Program-made: the position numbers and the translations under genes
NCBI RefSeq assembly: GCF_050279675.1
Contig: NZ_JBNNUK010000011.1
Location: 62,001-126,000, forward strand
Source: Viridibacillus sp050279675
GTDB taxonomy: Bacteria > Bacillota > Bacilli > Bacillales_A > Planococcaceae
DNA: 64,000 nt
Direction: 5' to 3'
The notes under the pieces: model-generated
Databases searched by the model: none
Seen by the model: the letters and a program-made list of their open reading frames with translations, nothing else
Told to the model about the DNA's origin: nothing
Part shown: one piece after another, positions 35,520 through 45,055 of the stretch
Layout of the letters: each line of letters begins with the position of its first letter
Numbering within the stretch: position 1 is the stretch's first letter

Positions 35520-35776
35520 CGCAAGTTGAAAAATAAAACGGATGCGGGCTTTATTGAAGATATACAGATACAAGTCTAATAATGTTCTATCATATTTTAT
35601 TACTTTTAATCCTCGATCTTTTTTTCTCGCATAGTAATCTCATGAGATAAGTGTATTTTAGTAAAATGAAATCAAAAGTTTTTTCTTCCTTACGTATCTT
35701 CGACTAATTAAAAGCCTTTCAATCTATTAAATGATACAATGAAAGGACATATATACGTATTGAAGGGGGTAGGTGA

Positions 35777-37549
35777 ATGTTTGAAGAAGCACAACATCTG
35801 CTAGGAAAATATTTTGGTTATGACGATTTTCGAGAGGGACAAGCACAAATAGTTTCGAATGTTTTAGAGCAGAAATCGAGCTTGTGTGTAATGCCAACAG
35901 GTGGAGGTAAGTCAATTTGTTATCAAATTCCTGCTCTGTTACTAGAGGGTACAACTATTGTTGTTTCACCCCTTATTTCCTTAATGCAAGACCAAGTGGA
36001 TACGCTACTTGAAGTCGGTATTTCGGCGGCATTTATTAATAGTACATTGTCTGCAAGTGAATTACGTGAAACAATGGAAAACTTACATGAAGGAAGATAT
36101 CAGCTTTTATATATCGCTCCTGAACGACTAGAATCGCCTCAATTTTTGTCTGAGCTAAAGAATATTCGAGTACCATTGATAGCCGTAGACGAAGCGCATT
36201 GTATTTCACAATGGGGGCATGATTTCCGTCCGAGTTATCGCGCTATTAATCGATTGATGACTGTTTTCGAAGAGAAGCCAGTTGTCTTAGCACTAACAGC
36301 GACTGCTACACCAGAAGTAAGGGAAGATATTTGCCGCATCTTACAAATAACGGATGCAAATACTGTTATTACTGGATTTGCTCGTAGTAATCTTTCTTTT
36401 TCAGTTGTTTTAGGGCAAGACAAAGACCGTTACATTAAAGATTTTGTAAAACAAAATATTAATGAAGTCGGTATTATATACGCGGCAACAAGAAAAGCAG
36501 TGGATCATGTATATGATGTGTTGATGAAAGCTGGTATTTCCGTCGCAAAATATCATGCAGGTTTACCAGAGGCTTTCCGTCAACAGGAGCAAACACGTTT
36601 CCTAAAAGATGAAGCACAAGTAATGGTTGCAACAAATGCCTTTGGAATGGGTATCGATAAATCCAACGTCAGATACGTCATTCATTATCAATTGCCAAAG
36701 AATATGGAAAGTTATTATCAGGAAGCAGGGAGGGCAGGTCGTGATGGATTGCCAAGTGAATGTGTTGTTTTGTATGCCTCTCAAGATGTGCAAACACAAC
36801 GCTTTTTAATTGACCAATCACAAGACCGTGAACGTATTCCTGGAGAACTCGCTAAATTGCAAGGAATGGCAGATTATTGCCATACCGAACAATGCCTTCA
36901 GCAATATATTGTGAAGTATTTTGGTGAAGAAAATGCGGAAGTTTGTGGAAAGTGTGCAAATTGCAAGGACGATCGAGAAATTTTTGATGTTACTGAAGAT
37001 GTACAAAAGGTACTTAGTTGTGTGATCCGTATGGGACAGAAATTCGGTAAAACAATGATTGCTCAAGTGTTAATTGGCTCTCAAAACCAAAAAGTCATCA
37101 GCTTTGGCTTAAATAGGCTTTCCACATATGGCATTATGAAAAATATGACGGTCAAAGAAGTATCCAATTTCATAGAGTTCATGATTGCTGATGATTTATT
37201 ATCTGTGAAGCAGGGGAACATGCCAACTATTTTTGTTTCCGAAAAAGGGAAAGATGTACTCCTCGGTAAAGTGAAGGTGCAACGTAAAGGAGTTGTTGTC
37301 ACTAGACAAATTGCTGAAAATGATCCGTTATTTGAAGAACTACGTATAATTCGAAAACAATTGGCAGATGAAGCGAATGTACCTCCATTTGTTATCTTCT
37401 CTGATAAATCATTACAAGATATGTGTGCAAAACGACCAAAGACAGCAAACGAGTTTTTAGAAGTTAACGGTGTAGGAGCAAACAAGCTAGAGAAATATGG
37501 TGCTGCTTTTATGGATGTTATTATCAATTTTGAAGTAAATGTAAAATGA
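35777..37549 (+). CDS. recQ: ATP-dependent DNA helicase RecQ
   Basis: 590 residues. FREGQAQIV (motif 0), PTGGGKSICYQIP (Walker A, near 42-54), DEAHCISQWGHDFRPSY (Walker B and aromatic-rich loop, near 137-153), LTATATPEVRED (motif III), QEAGRAGRDG (motif VI, near 315) and the RQC zinc-cysteine cluster (CHTEQCLQQYIVKYF.. CGKCANC near 367-398) are all visible. A C-terminal HRDC domain ends the protein. It unwinds recombination and stalled-fork intermediates 3' to 5'. GAAGGGGGTAGGTG precedes the ATG. A perfect terminator follows. Confidence 0.96.
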   Translation: MFEEAQHLLGKYFGYDDFREGQAQIVSNVLEQKSSLCVMPTGGGKSICYQIPALLLEGTTIVVSPLISLMQDQVDTLLEVGISAAFINSTLSASELRETMENLHEGRYQLLYIAPERLESPQFLSELKNIRVPLIAVDEAHCISQWGHDFRPSYRAINRLMTVFEEKPVVLALTATATPEVREDICRILQITDANTVITGFARSNLSFSVVLGQDKDRYIKDFVKQNINEVGIIYAATRKAVDHVYDVLMKAGISVAKYHAGLPEAFRQQEQTRFLKDEAQVMVATNAFGMGIDKSNVRYVIHYQLPKNMESYYQEAGRAGRDGLPSECVVLYASQDVQTQRFLIDQSQDRERIPGELAKLQGMADYCHTEQCLQQYIVKYFGEENAEVCGKCANCKDDREIFDVTEDVQKVLSCVIRMGQKFGKTMIAQVLIGSQNQKVISFGLNRLSTYGIMKNMTVKEVSNFIEFMIADDLLSVKQGNMPTIFVSEKGKDVLLGKVKVQRKGVVVTRQIAENDPLFEELRIIRKQLADEANVPPFVIFSDKSLQDMCAKRPKTANEFLEVNGVGANKLEKYGAAFMDVIINFEVNVK

Positions 37550-37556
37550 TTTAGAA

Positions 37557-37590
37557 AAAGAAGTGTCCTCAAAAAGGACACTTCTTTTTT
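37557..37590 (+). terminator. recQ terminator
   Basis: AAAGAAGTGTCC pairs with GGACACTTCTTT around a seven-base loop, with a T run. Confidence 0.92.
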
Positions 37591-37785
37591 ATGTTTTTAA
37601 TGCAAGCTCTCCATTTATAAAGGAATAATTTGCTGTCTACTAATTGATATAGTATATGTTAAAATTGAATTAACATAGTAGAAGTAAGATGTCTGACGTT
37701 GTAAAATAAAAAAAGATAATACATCAATAGCCCATACACATTTTTGGCTTGGGTGGTGCATTTAATATAATAAAAGGAGTTTTTT

Positions 37786-37971
37786 ATGTTGGATCAGAAA
37801 ATCATATTTTACGTTGAAAAACTTCAAGAAGAAGTAATGTATGCTGTTGCTTCTGGAGCAGATTCAAATTTATACGATATTGCATGTGGAATGCTAGAAA
37901 GTGAATCTGCAGAAAACAAAAATGCAATTTGCCAAGCTTATGAAGTAGTAAAACATGCTTTAATTGGTTAA
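37786..37971 (+). CDS. Hypothetical 61-residue acidic protein
   Basis: A strong AAAAGGAG box sits eight bases before the ATG, and a perfect terminator lies 40 bp after the stop, so this small gene looks real. The product is helical and acidic (EKLQEEVMYAVASGADSNLY..) with two Cys (CG, C in AICQAY). No membrane segment or known motif. Confidence 0.7.
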   Translation: MLDQKIIFYVEKLQEEVMYAVASGADSNLYDIACGMLESESAENKNAICQAYEVVKHALIG

Positions 37972-38008
37972 AATAATGCCTATTTCAAAGGCGTTTTATA
38001 TAGATTAA

Positions 38009-38044
38009 AACAGATTCTTCTAGAATGGAAGAATCTGTTTTTTT
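38009..38044 (+). terminator. Terminator of the 61-residue protein gene
   Basis: AACAGATTCTTC pairs with GAAGAATCTGTT around a seven-base loop, followed by seven T. Confidence 0.92.
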
Positions 38045-38233
38045 GTTGTATTGGTAATCAATCAATAAGAAACAGAATACAGCTAAATTAGTGCGGATTT
38101 GGGTAATATAACATAGGAGAACATGTTGATTAAGTAATATAAGAATATTTTTTTAATAAATAGATAGATATTTTCTATAATAATAGAGGGAATTTTATGG
38201 ATAAACCCTTGTCTTTAGCAGAAAAAGAGGAGG

Positions 38234-38338
38234 GTTACTATAATAGGAATTACAATTTTTGCAAACATTTCTTTAGTAGTTATCAATACTGTTATCTCTA
38301 TAATTATGCGTAATACAATCGCAGATTCATTCATTTAA
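38234..38338 (+). CDS. Possible small membrane peptide with a non-standard start
   Basis: Just after AGAGGAGG (38226-38233) the frame reads VTIIGITIFANISLVV then INTVISIIMRNTIADSFI and stops at TAA 38338. It is a single hydrophobic helix with a basic turn, like holin-like or type I toxin peptides, and is followed eight bases later by a strong terminator. There is no ATG, GTG or TTG at the proper place: ATA at 38240 or 38243 would have to serve. A second frame from ATG 38197 (with GAGGG upstream) reads MDKPLSLAEKEEGYY and overlaps it, so a one-base frameshift fusing the two is an alternative. Confidence 0.4.
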   Translation, partial: VTIIGITIFANISLVVINTVISIIMRNTIADSFI

Positions 38339-38345
38339 TCATTGA

Positions 38346-38382
38346 AGCGGGCTATTCTTTCAAAAGGAGAGCCCGCTTTTTT
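38346..38382 (+). terminator. Terminator after the small membrane peptide
   Basis: AGCGGGCT pairs with AGCCCGCT, followed by TTTTTT. Confidence 0.88.
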
Positions 38383-38616
38383 GGTTTTTTTCACCAATGG
38401 AGTAATTAATATAAAAATCTATATAAATACGCTTGGAAATAACCGAATTATATAATAATTATTTTCATGGTGTTAAAATCATTTTTCTCAGCATAAGCTC
38501 TGTTATGAAATTATTTTATAAAATTTCTCACATATTCATGACTATTCATTTTGACATCGTACATCTTTATAAATAGATATAGTCTTTGAATTAGTGAGAA
38601 CAAGGGGGATGGGTTA

Positions 38617-40203
38617 ATGCTGCAAAGCAAAGGTTGGAAAGCTCTGTTGTTAGTCGTTTTTTGCGCCATTTTTATGGTTGCATGTTCTGATGACAAGAAA
38701 GAAACAAATAGTAGTGAAGGCAAAGGGGAGAAAGAGCCGACTACTGAAAAGAAAGAAGAACTGGTTGTCGCAGTAAATGAGAACTTCATTTCAATGGATC
38801 CTCACAATACAGGAGATACGAATTCTAACTCAGTGCAATCGGCTATGTTAGAAGGCTTGCTAGGTTTTGATGATGAAGGTCAAATCATAAATGTTCTAGC
38901 TGAAGACTATTCAGTAAGTGAAGACGCACTTGTTTATACTTTTAAATTACATCAAGGTATTAAATTTCATGATGGAGAAGACTTTAATGCTGAAGCAGTT
39001 AAAGTGAATTTTGCACGAATTATGAAAGACAAGAGCTTACGATTAAATTCACGTGGTTTTAGCTTAATTAAAAAAATAGAAACACCTAGTGAATACGAAA
39101 TAATAATTACTTTAAAGGAAACCTATAGCCCAATGCTCACTCGTTTCGGGGTAGCTAAAATTATTAGCCCTAAATTAGTGAAGGAAAATCCAGCAGATAT
39201 TCCAAAAAAACCTGTAGGTACGGGCGCTTATAAATTTGTTGAATGGGTTCAAGGTGATCATTTATCAATAGAAAGATTTGATGATTATTGGGGGAAAGGT
39301 GAACGAGTTAAGAAAATTACCTTTAAACCAGTACCTGAAAATGGATCACGTGTAGCGATGTTAAAAACGGGAGAGGCGGGAGTTATTTATCCTGTACCAT
39401 CTCAAAATATTAAAGAAGTTGAAGGGAATAAAGACATCCAAGTAAACAAAATTCCTTCAACAATCGCACGATATGTATCAATAAATACTTATAAAAAGCC
39501 TTTTAATGATGTAAGAGTACGACAAGCATTTAACTATGCAGTGGATAAAGATGCATTTATAAAAGTCGTGAATTTTGGATTAGGTCTTCCGTTAGATTCA
39601 ATTATTCCATCTAAAACCATCTACTATAAACAACAGGAAGCATATAAACAAAATATTGAAAAAGCAAAAGAACTATTAAAAGAAGCTGGCTATGCTGATG
39701 GCTTTGAAGCCGAGATTTGGGGTAACACAAACTCTGACACGATGAAGGGTATGCAATTCATCCAACAACAGTTAAAACAAATTGGCGTAAAAGTAGAAAT
39801 TAAGTCAATGGAAGAAGGAACTCTTTCAGATGAAATCTATGGGGCACAAACGCCTGACGATTCAAAATTACAAATGTGGTATGTGAGTTGGGCTTCATAT
39901 GCCTCAGATATAACAAATGCGACAAAACCATTATTCCATAGCTCATCTTTCCCACCGAATGGTGCAAATACAGCTTATTATAACAATAAAGAAGTGGATA
40001 AATGGATGGATGAAGCCAACTCTATTTCAGATAAGGTAAAACAAGAAGAATTATACGGCAAAGTGCAAGAAACCGTTTATAAAGATGCACCGTGGATCTT
40101 CTTAGGAGTCGATGAAATTGTGTATGGTGTTCGATCTGATGTAGAGGGTGTTGTTGTAGATCCACCTGGAGGATTAAATGTAAAAGATGCGAATTTTAAA
40201 TAA
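38617..40203 (+). CDS. ABC transporter substrate-binding lipoprotein, family 5 (GsiB-like)
   Basis: 528 residues. Lipobox MVAC follows a signal helix, then a Lys/Glu-rich linker. The family-5 fold shows ISMDPHNTGDTNSNSVQSAM, YTFKLHQGIKFHDGE, PVGTGAYKFVEW and FNDVRVRQAFNYAVDKDAF. The DPHNTGDTNS start and SWASYASDITNATKPLFHS segment resemble glutathione-binding GsiB proteins, though relatives bind other peptides, opines or glycosides. AAGGGGG precedes the ATG. It heads a ten-gene catabolic cluster, so it sets the substrate range. A strong hairpin follows the gene. Confidence 0.9.
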   Translation: MLQSKGWKALLLVVFCAIFMVACSDDKKETNSSEGKGEKEPTTEKKEELVVAVNENFISMDPHNTGDTNSNSVQSAMLEGLLGFDDEGQIINVLAEDYSVSEDALVYTFKLHQGIKFHDGEDFNAEAVKVNFARIMKDKSLRLNSRGFSLIKKIETPSEYEIIITLKETYSPMLTRFGVAKIISPKLVKENPADIPKKPVGTGAYKFVEWVQGDHLSIERFDDYWGKGERVKKITFKPVPENGSRVAMLKTGEAGVIYPVPSQNIKEVEGNKDIQVNKIPSTIARYVSINTYKKPFNDVRVRQAFNYAVDKDAFIKVVNFGLGLPLDSIIPSKTIYYKQQEAYKQNIEKAKELLKEAGYADGFEAEIWGNTNSDTMKGMQFIQQQLKQIGVKVEIKSMEEGTLSDEIYGAQTPDDSKLQMWYVSWASYASDITNATKPLFHSSSFPPNGANTAYYNNKEVDKWMDEANSISDKVKQEELYGKVQETVYKDAPWIFLGVDEIVYGVRSDVEGVVVDPPGGLNVKDANFK

Positions 40204-40219
40204 TTAATGTCGACAGTCG

Positions 40220-40251
40220 GTAAGAGGCTGAAACAAATTTCAGCTTCTTAC
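40220..40251 (+). terminator. Intercistronic hairpin between binding-protein and permease genes
   Basis: GTAAGAGGCTGAAA pairs along its whole length (one G-T pair) with TTTCAGCTTCTTAC around a CAAA loop. Only a weak TTTATAAAAA tail follows. It is more likely an RNA-stabilising or partial-termination element that makes the binding protein abundant and lets some read-through into the permeases. Confidence 0.75.
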
Positions 40252-40323
40252 TTTATAAAAATGGCTAGATTAATAACTTATAGAATTTTTTCGGCATTCA
40301 CCTTTTAAATGGAGGGAGAACAA

Positions 40324-41247
40324 ATGCTTCGATATATCATAAAACGAGTGTTAGAAATATTGCCAATAATTATTGTAGTATCAATACTGTCATTCTTGTT
40401 TATTCACTTTATTCCTGGAGATCCTGCGCGGTTAGTTGCAGGTAAGGATGCTACATTAGAAGATGTCCAAAATGTTAGAGAAGAGTTAGGTTTAAATGAT
40501 CCTATATGGAAACAATACATTTCTTATATGGGGAATTTGTTACAAGGAAATTTGGGTACATCATTAAAGACGGGTTTACCAGTCTCCGATATGTTTACAT
40601 CGCGCTTCATGCCATCTATCTATTTAACATTTTTTGCGATGATTTGGGCGACTATTATTGGTTTATTGATAGGAGCGTTATCAGCTGTATTTAAAAACAA
40701 ATGGCCAGATTATTTAGGAATGGTAACAGCAGTATCTGGTATTTCATTACCGGGGTTTTGGCTAGGATTACTGTTGATTCAATTGTTTTCTGTACAACTA
40801 GGTATTCTTCCAACTGGTGGATCGGAAGGCTTCAAAAGTTATATTTTGCCTTCATTGACGTTAGGAGCAGGTATTATGTCAATGATTGCAAGATTTACAA
40901 GGTCATCTTTGTTAGAAACATTGCAGACAGACTATATACGAACGGGCCGTGCGAAAGGATTGAAGGAATCAGTTGTCATTATACAACATGCATTGAGAAA
41001 TTCTTTAATACCTGTTGTAACGATTGCAGGCTTACAATTTGGATTCCTTTTAGGTGGATCAGTTGTTGTTGAGACCGTCTTTAGTTTTCCTGGAATGGGT
41101 CGTTTACTCATCGATTCAATTGCATTTCGAGATTATCCAGTGATTCAGTCAGCACTTCTCCTGTTTGCGATTGAATTCATTATTGTCAATTTAGTAGTAG
41201 ATATATTATACAGCGTTCTAAATCCAAAAATTCAAGTTCAGTCCTAA
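40324..41247 (+). CDS. ABC transporter permease, GsiC/DppB type
   Basis: 307 residues starting MLRYIIKRVLEILPIIIVV. ATG 40324 is chosen because GGAGGGAG lies just upstream; an ATG at 40309 would put that box inside the gene. Features: FIPGDPARLVAGKDA.., the NVREELGLNDPIWKQYISY segment of B-type permeases, six helices, the EAA loop around YIRTGRAKGLKESVVIIQH and the end DILYSVLNPKIQVQS. It forms the channel with the following gene. Confidence 0.92.
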   Translation: MLRYIIKRVLEILPIIIVVSILSFLFIHFIPGDPARLVAGKDATLEDVQNVREELGLNDPIWKQYISYMGNLLQGNLGTSLKTGLPVSDMFTSRFMPSIYLTFFAMIWATIIGLLIGALSAVFKNKWPDYLGMVTAVSGISLPGFWLGLLLIQLFSVQLGILPTGGSEGFKSYILPSLTLGAGIMSMIARFTRSSLLETLQTDYIRTGRAKGLKESVVIIQHALRNSLIPVVTIAGLQFGFLLGGSVVVETVFSFPGMGRLLIDSIAFRDYPVIQSALLLFAIEFIIVNLVVDILYSVLNPKIQVQS

Positions 41248-41259
41248 AGGAGGGTATTT

Positions 41260-42156
41260 ATGAATAGTGTTCCAATAGACAAAAATGGAAAAACAGTGAT
41301 CATGCAACCAAAATACTCTCCAGTCAAAGAACTTTGGAAAAACTTTAGAAAGCAAAAAGTAGCATTCATCGCTAGTGTGTTTGTTTTATTACTAATCTTA
41401 GTAGCTATCTTAGCACCTTATATCGTACCATTCGATCCATATAAACCAAATTATGATGCTTTGTTAGAACCTCCTAGTAAATCACATTTAGCAGGAACTG
41501 ATGAATATGGCCGTGATATATTAAGTCGACTAATCATGGGGACGAGAATTTCATTGAGCGTTAGCTTCGCTTCAGTTTTTTTAGGAATGATCCTAGGAAC
41601 CATTTTAGGCTTAATGAGTGGTTATTTTGGTGGTTGGTTGGATCGCATAATAATGCGTTCAAGTGATGTCTTGTTTTCTTTTCCAGACTTGCTTTTAGCA
41701 ATTGCTATTGTGGCAATACTGGGCCCAGGTTTAAATAATGTGGTTATCGCAGTAACGGTTTTTGGTATACCTTCATTTGCTAGACTTGTCCGTGGGGCCA
41801 CTTTAGAGGCCAAAGAAAACACCTATGTGGAAGCGGCAAAATCAATGGGGGCGCCACATCGTCGTATTATGTATAAACATATTTTCCCGGAAACTGTAAG
41901 TAGCCTTATCATTTTCGTGACAATGCGAATAGGGACAGCGATTTTAGCAGCTTCAAGTTTAAGTTTTTTAGGCTTAGGTGCTAGTCCTGAAACACCGGAG
42001 TGGGGAGTAATGTTAAGTACAGGAAGAGATTATTTAGGCACAGCTTCACATGTAGTAATTGTACCTGGGATTGCCATCTTTTTAACTGTTCTTGCTTTTA
42101 ATTTAATAGGTGATGGATTACGAGATGTATTAGATCCGAAAACGAAGAACGATTAA
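41260..42156 (+). CDS. ABC transporter permease, GsiD/DppC type
   Basis: 298 residues. An N-terminal cytoplasmic stretch, one helix, then HLAGTDEYGRDILSRLIMGT, five more helices, the EAA loop YVEAAKSMGAPHRRIMYKH, and LSFLGLGASPETPEWGVML, as in DppC subunits. AAAGGAGGG precedes the ATG, 12 bp after the partner gene. The end LIGDGLRDVLDPK is standard for the family. Confidence 0.92.
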   Translation: MNSVPIDKNGKTVIMQPKYSPVKELWKNFRKQKVAFIASVFVLLLILVAILAPYIVPFDPYKPNYDALLEPPSKSHLAGTDEYGRDILSRLIMGTRISLSVSFASVFLGMILGTILGLMSGYFGGWLDRIIMRSSDVLFSFPDLLLAIAIVAILGPGLNNVVIAVTVFGIPSFARLVRGATLEAKENTYVEAAKSMGAPHRRIMYKHIFPETVSSLIIFVTMRIGTAILAASSLSFLGLGASPETPEWGVMLSTGRDYLGTASHVVIVPGIAIFLTVLAFNLIGDGLRDVLDPKTKND

Positions 42157-42169
42157 GGGGAATCAGGAT

Positions 42170-43150
42170 ATGACTAAAAAACTACTTCAGGTTGAAGAAT
42201 TACAAACTGAATTTACGAGGGATAAGCAGAAGACGAGAATATTGCATGGAGTTAACTTTCATATCAATGAAGGTGAAGTGTTAGGTCTTGTTGGTGAATC
42301 TGGCTGTGGAAAAAGTTTAACATCATTATCCATCATGCGTTTGTTTCAAGGGACTACAGGTGAAATCACTAATGGAAGTATTTATTTCAATGACTCGAAT
42401 TTAGTCAATCTATCAGACTATGAAATGCGTAAATTGCGCGGCAAGCAAATGGCGATGATTTTCCAAGATCCGATGACTTCATTAAATCCAGTAATGAAAA
42501 TAGGAAAGCAGCTCACGGAACCAATTCGCGTGCACTTAAAGTTAAATAAAAGTGATGCTAGAGAACATGCGATTGCAATGCTCACTAAAGTAGGGATTGC
42601 AAGGCCAGATGAAATTGTAGATGAATATCCTCATCAACTTTCTGGAGGAATGAGACAACGTGTGATGATTGCTATGGCGATGTCATGTAATCCCAATCTA
42701 CTTATTGCAGACGAGCCTACGACTGCTCTCGATGTAACAATTCAAGCACAAATATTGGAACTTATGAAAAAGCTTCAAAAAGATGAAAAAATGTCAATCC
42801 TTTTAATCACACATGATTTAGGTGTAGTAGCGGAGATGTGTGACAGAGTAGTTGTCATGTATGCAGGTAAAGTTGTTGAAGAGGCATCTGTTTATGATTT
42901 ATTCGAAAATCCTAAGCATCCATACAGTAAGGGGTTAATCGCATCTGTCCCAAAATTAGGCGAGAAAAAAGATAAATTAGATTCCATAAAAGGAAACGTA
43001 CCCAACCCATCTAATATGCCAAAAGGTTGTAAATTTGCGCCTAGATGCAATATGGCAATGCCAATTTGCCATGAGCAAGAACCTGCTTGTCTAGCAATAG
43101 AGAATGATAGGTTATGCAGTTGTTGGCTATATGAACTAGAAACGAGGTGA
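42170..43150 (+). CDS. Peptide-type ABC transporter ATPase (DppD-like)
   Basis: 326 residues. Walker A GESGCGKS near 44-51, Q-loop IFQDPMTSLNPV, signature LSGGMRQR near 159-166, Walker B LLIADEPTTALD, switch His LLITHD. The C-terminal domain has the cysteines CKFAPRCNMAMPIC and an extra pair CSC near the end, an iron-sulfur-type site. D-type subunit by its signature. It overlaps the next frame only by the last four bases and is part of the same operon. Confidence 0.92.
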   Translation: MTKKLLQVEELQTEFTRDKQKTRILHGVNFHINEGEVLGLVGESGCGKSLTSLSIMRLFQGTTGEITNGSIYFNDSNLVNLSDYEMRKLRGKQMAMIFQDPMTSLNPVMKIGKQLTEPIRVHLKLNKSDAREHAIAMLTKVGIARPDEIVDEYPHQLSGGMRQRVMIAMAMSCNPNLLIADEPTTALDVTIQAQILELMKKLQKDEKMSILLITHDLGVVAEMCDRVVVMYAGKVVEEASVYDLFENPKHPYSKGLIASVPKLGEKKDKLDSIKGNVPNPSNMPKGCKFAPRCNMAMPICHEQEPACLAIENDRLCSCWLYELETR

Positions 43151-43155
43151 GGCGA

Positions 43156-44127
43156 ATGTCAAATACAATATTAAAAGTGGAGAAACTAAAAAAATCTTTC
43201 GAGTTGTCAAATGGCTTTTTTGAGAAGAAAAAAACAATTCAAGCAGTAAGCGATGTGTCATTTGAAATCCAAAAAGGCGAGACATTTAGTCTTGTTGGTG
43301 AAAGTGGTTGTGGCAAATCGACAACTGGTCGTCTCATCTCTAGATTATTAGAACCTACTGAAGGATCTATTTGGATTAATGGAATGGAAGTTTCAAATAA
43401 AAAAGAATCGCAATTAAAGCAGATGAGGCAATCGGTTCAAATGATTTTCCAAGACCCGTATGGATCATTGAATCCACGCATGAAAGTGAAAGAAATTATA
43501 GCTGAACCGCTGACTATTCATACTAATCTATCGACTAGTGAGCGTCAGAAAAAGGTGTTAGAAATCCTAGAAGTTGTAGGGTTAAGTGAGTATCACGCTG
43601 AAAGATATGCTCATGAGTTTAGTGGTGGACAAAGACAAAGAATTGGTATTGCACGTGCTTTAATTATGAAGCCACAGCTCATTATTGCTGACGAACCTGT
43701 TTCTGCCCTGGACGTATCTATCCAATCTCAAATATTAAATCTATTAAAAGATTTACAAAGGGAGTATGCCATTTCTTATTTATTTATCTCACATGATTTA
43801 AGTGTTGTTGAACATATAAGTGACAATATAGGTGTCATGTATTTAGGTGCTATCGTAGAATCAGGGCCTAAAGACATCGTTTTTGCAAATCCGCAACACC
43901 CGTACACGAAAGCATTATTATCTTCTGTACCAGTTGCAAACCCTAGATTAAGAAAAGAGAAAATCATTCTAAAAGGGGATATACCAAGTCCGAAAAACCC
44001 TCCATCAGGGTGTACATTCCATACAAGATGTCCTTTTGCTAAGGATGTTTGTAAGAAAGAGAAGCCAAAAAGACAACAGCTTCAAGAAGAAAATCATTTT
44101 GCAGCTTGCCATTTGTTAGACCAATAA
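43156..44127 (+). CDS. Peptide-type ABC transporter ATPase (DppF-like)
   Basis: 323 residues from ATG 43156, preceded by GAGGTGAGG; a GTG nine bases upstream is inside that box. Walker A GESGCGKST, Q-loop IFQDPYGSLNPR, signature FSGGQRQRIG, Walker B LIIADEPVSALD, switch His LFISHD. C-terminal cysteines CTFHTRCPFAKDVC. Partner of the previous ATPase. It closes the transporter part of the operon; sugar-type enzymes follow after 18 bp. Confidence 0.92.
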   Translation: MSNTILKVEKLKKSFELSNGFFEKKKTIQAVSDVSFEIQKGETFSLVGESGCGKSTTGRLISRLLEPTEGSIWINGMEVSNKKESQLKQMRQSVQMIFQDPYGSLNPRMKVKEIIAEPLTIHTNLSTSERQKKVLEILEVVGLSEYHAERYAHEFSGGQRQRIGIARALIMKPQLIIADEPVSALDVSIQSQILNLLKDLQREYAISYLFISHDLSVVEHISDNIGVMYLGAIVESGPKDIVFANPQHPYTKALLSSVPVANPRLRKEKIILKGDIPSPKNPPSGCTFHTRCPFAKDVCKKEKPKRQQLQEENHFAACHLLDQ

Positions 44128-44145
44128 ATCGAAGAGGTGATGGGT

Positions 44146-45024
44146 ATGAAAGTTGGATTAAGTACTTATAGCTTAGTAAAGAAAATGCGAGCAGGAAACA
44201 TGGATGTATTAGATGTTATTCAATGGGTTGCAGATAATGGTGGAGAGCACGTCGAACTGGTTCCTTATGAATTTACAGTTGTAGATAATCCGGAACTAGC
44301 TGATCAAATTAAAGAGAAGGCGCAACAACTAGGACTTGAATTATCAGCGTATTCCTTACCTGCAAATTTTGTTCAAGAGACGGATGAGGCATTTTATGCA
44401 GAGGTAGAACGGTTAAAGCAACATGTTGATATTGTGAATCGAATGGGCATTAAAATCATGCGACATGATGTTACAGCCTTTACGTTACCAAAAGAGGATA
44501 TGACAATCCATTATTTTAATGAACACTTCGATAAACTTGTAAAAGGAAGCCAACTCCTTGCAGATTATGCAGCACAGTTTGGTATCACAACAACGATTGA
44601 AAATCATGGTTTTAATGTTCAAACGAGTGATCGCGTACAACAAGTTATTCACGCTGTAAATAGACCGAATTTTAAAACAACCTTAGATGTAGGGAATTTC
44701 CTATGTATAGATGAAGAACCTTTAGTAGGTGTAAAGAAAAATATCCCGTACGCTGCTACAGTGCATTTTAAAGATTTTTATACTAGACCTTATTTTGAAA
44801 ATCCAGGAGCAGGCGAATGGTTTAGAACAGTAAATGATAATTACATTCGTGGTGCAATTGTAGGACACGGCGACATTAATATTCGTGAAATCATGAACAT
44901 TGTTAAGTCTTCAGGATATGATGGTTATCTTACCATTGAATTTGAAGGCATGGAAGATTGCGAAGTTGGCTCGAAAATTGGGATGGATAATGTTAAACGA
45001 TTATGGCATGAGGCAAATTGCTAA
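44146..45024 (+). CDS. Sugar phosphate isomerase/epimerase-like TIM barrel (first)
   Basis: 292 residues of the xylose-isomerase-like AP_endonuc_2 superfamily. Start ATG 44146 is set by GAGGTGATG six bases upstream. Strand ends carry the expected metal ligands: Glu in TTIENHG near 155, Asp in TTLDVGNF near 187, His in TVHFKDFY near 211 and Glu in YLTIEFEGMED near 265-275. Such proteins isomerise or dehydrate keto-sugars or inosose. It is separated from a second barrel by the oxidoreductase gene, as in inositol- and rhizopine-type clusters. The actual sugar is unknown. Confidence 0.85.
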   Translation: MKVGLSTYSLVKKMRAGNMDVLDVIQWVADNGGEHVELVPYEFTVVDNPELADQIKEKAQQLGLELSAYSLPANFVQETDEAFYAEVERLKQHVDIVNRMGIKIMRHDVTAFTLPKEDMTIHYFNEHFDKLVKGSQLLADYAAQFGITTTIENHGFNVQTSDRVQQVIHAVNRPNFKTTLDVGNFLCIDEEPLVGVKKNIPYAATVHFKDFYTRPYFENPGAGEWFRTVNDNYIRGAIVGHGDINIREIMNIVKSSGYDGYLTIEFEGMEDCEVGSKIGMDNVKRLWHEANC

Positions 45025-45055
45025 AAGATAAACCTCATCAAAAGGAGCTGGAATT

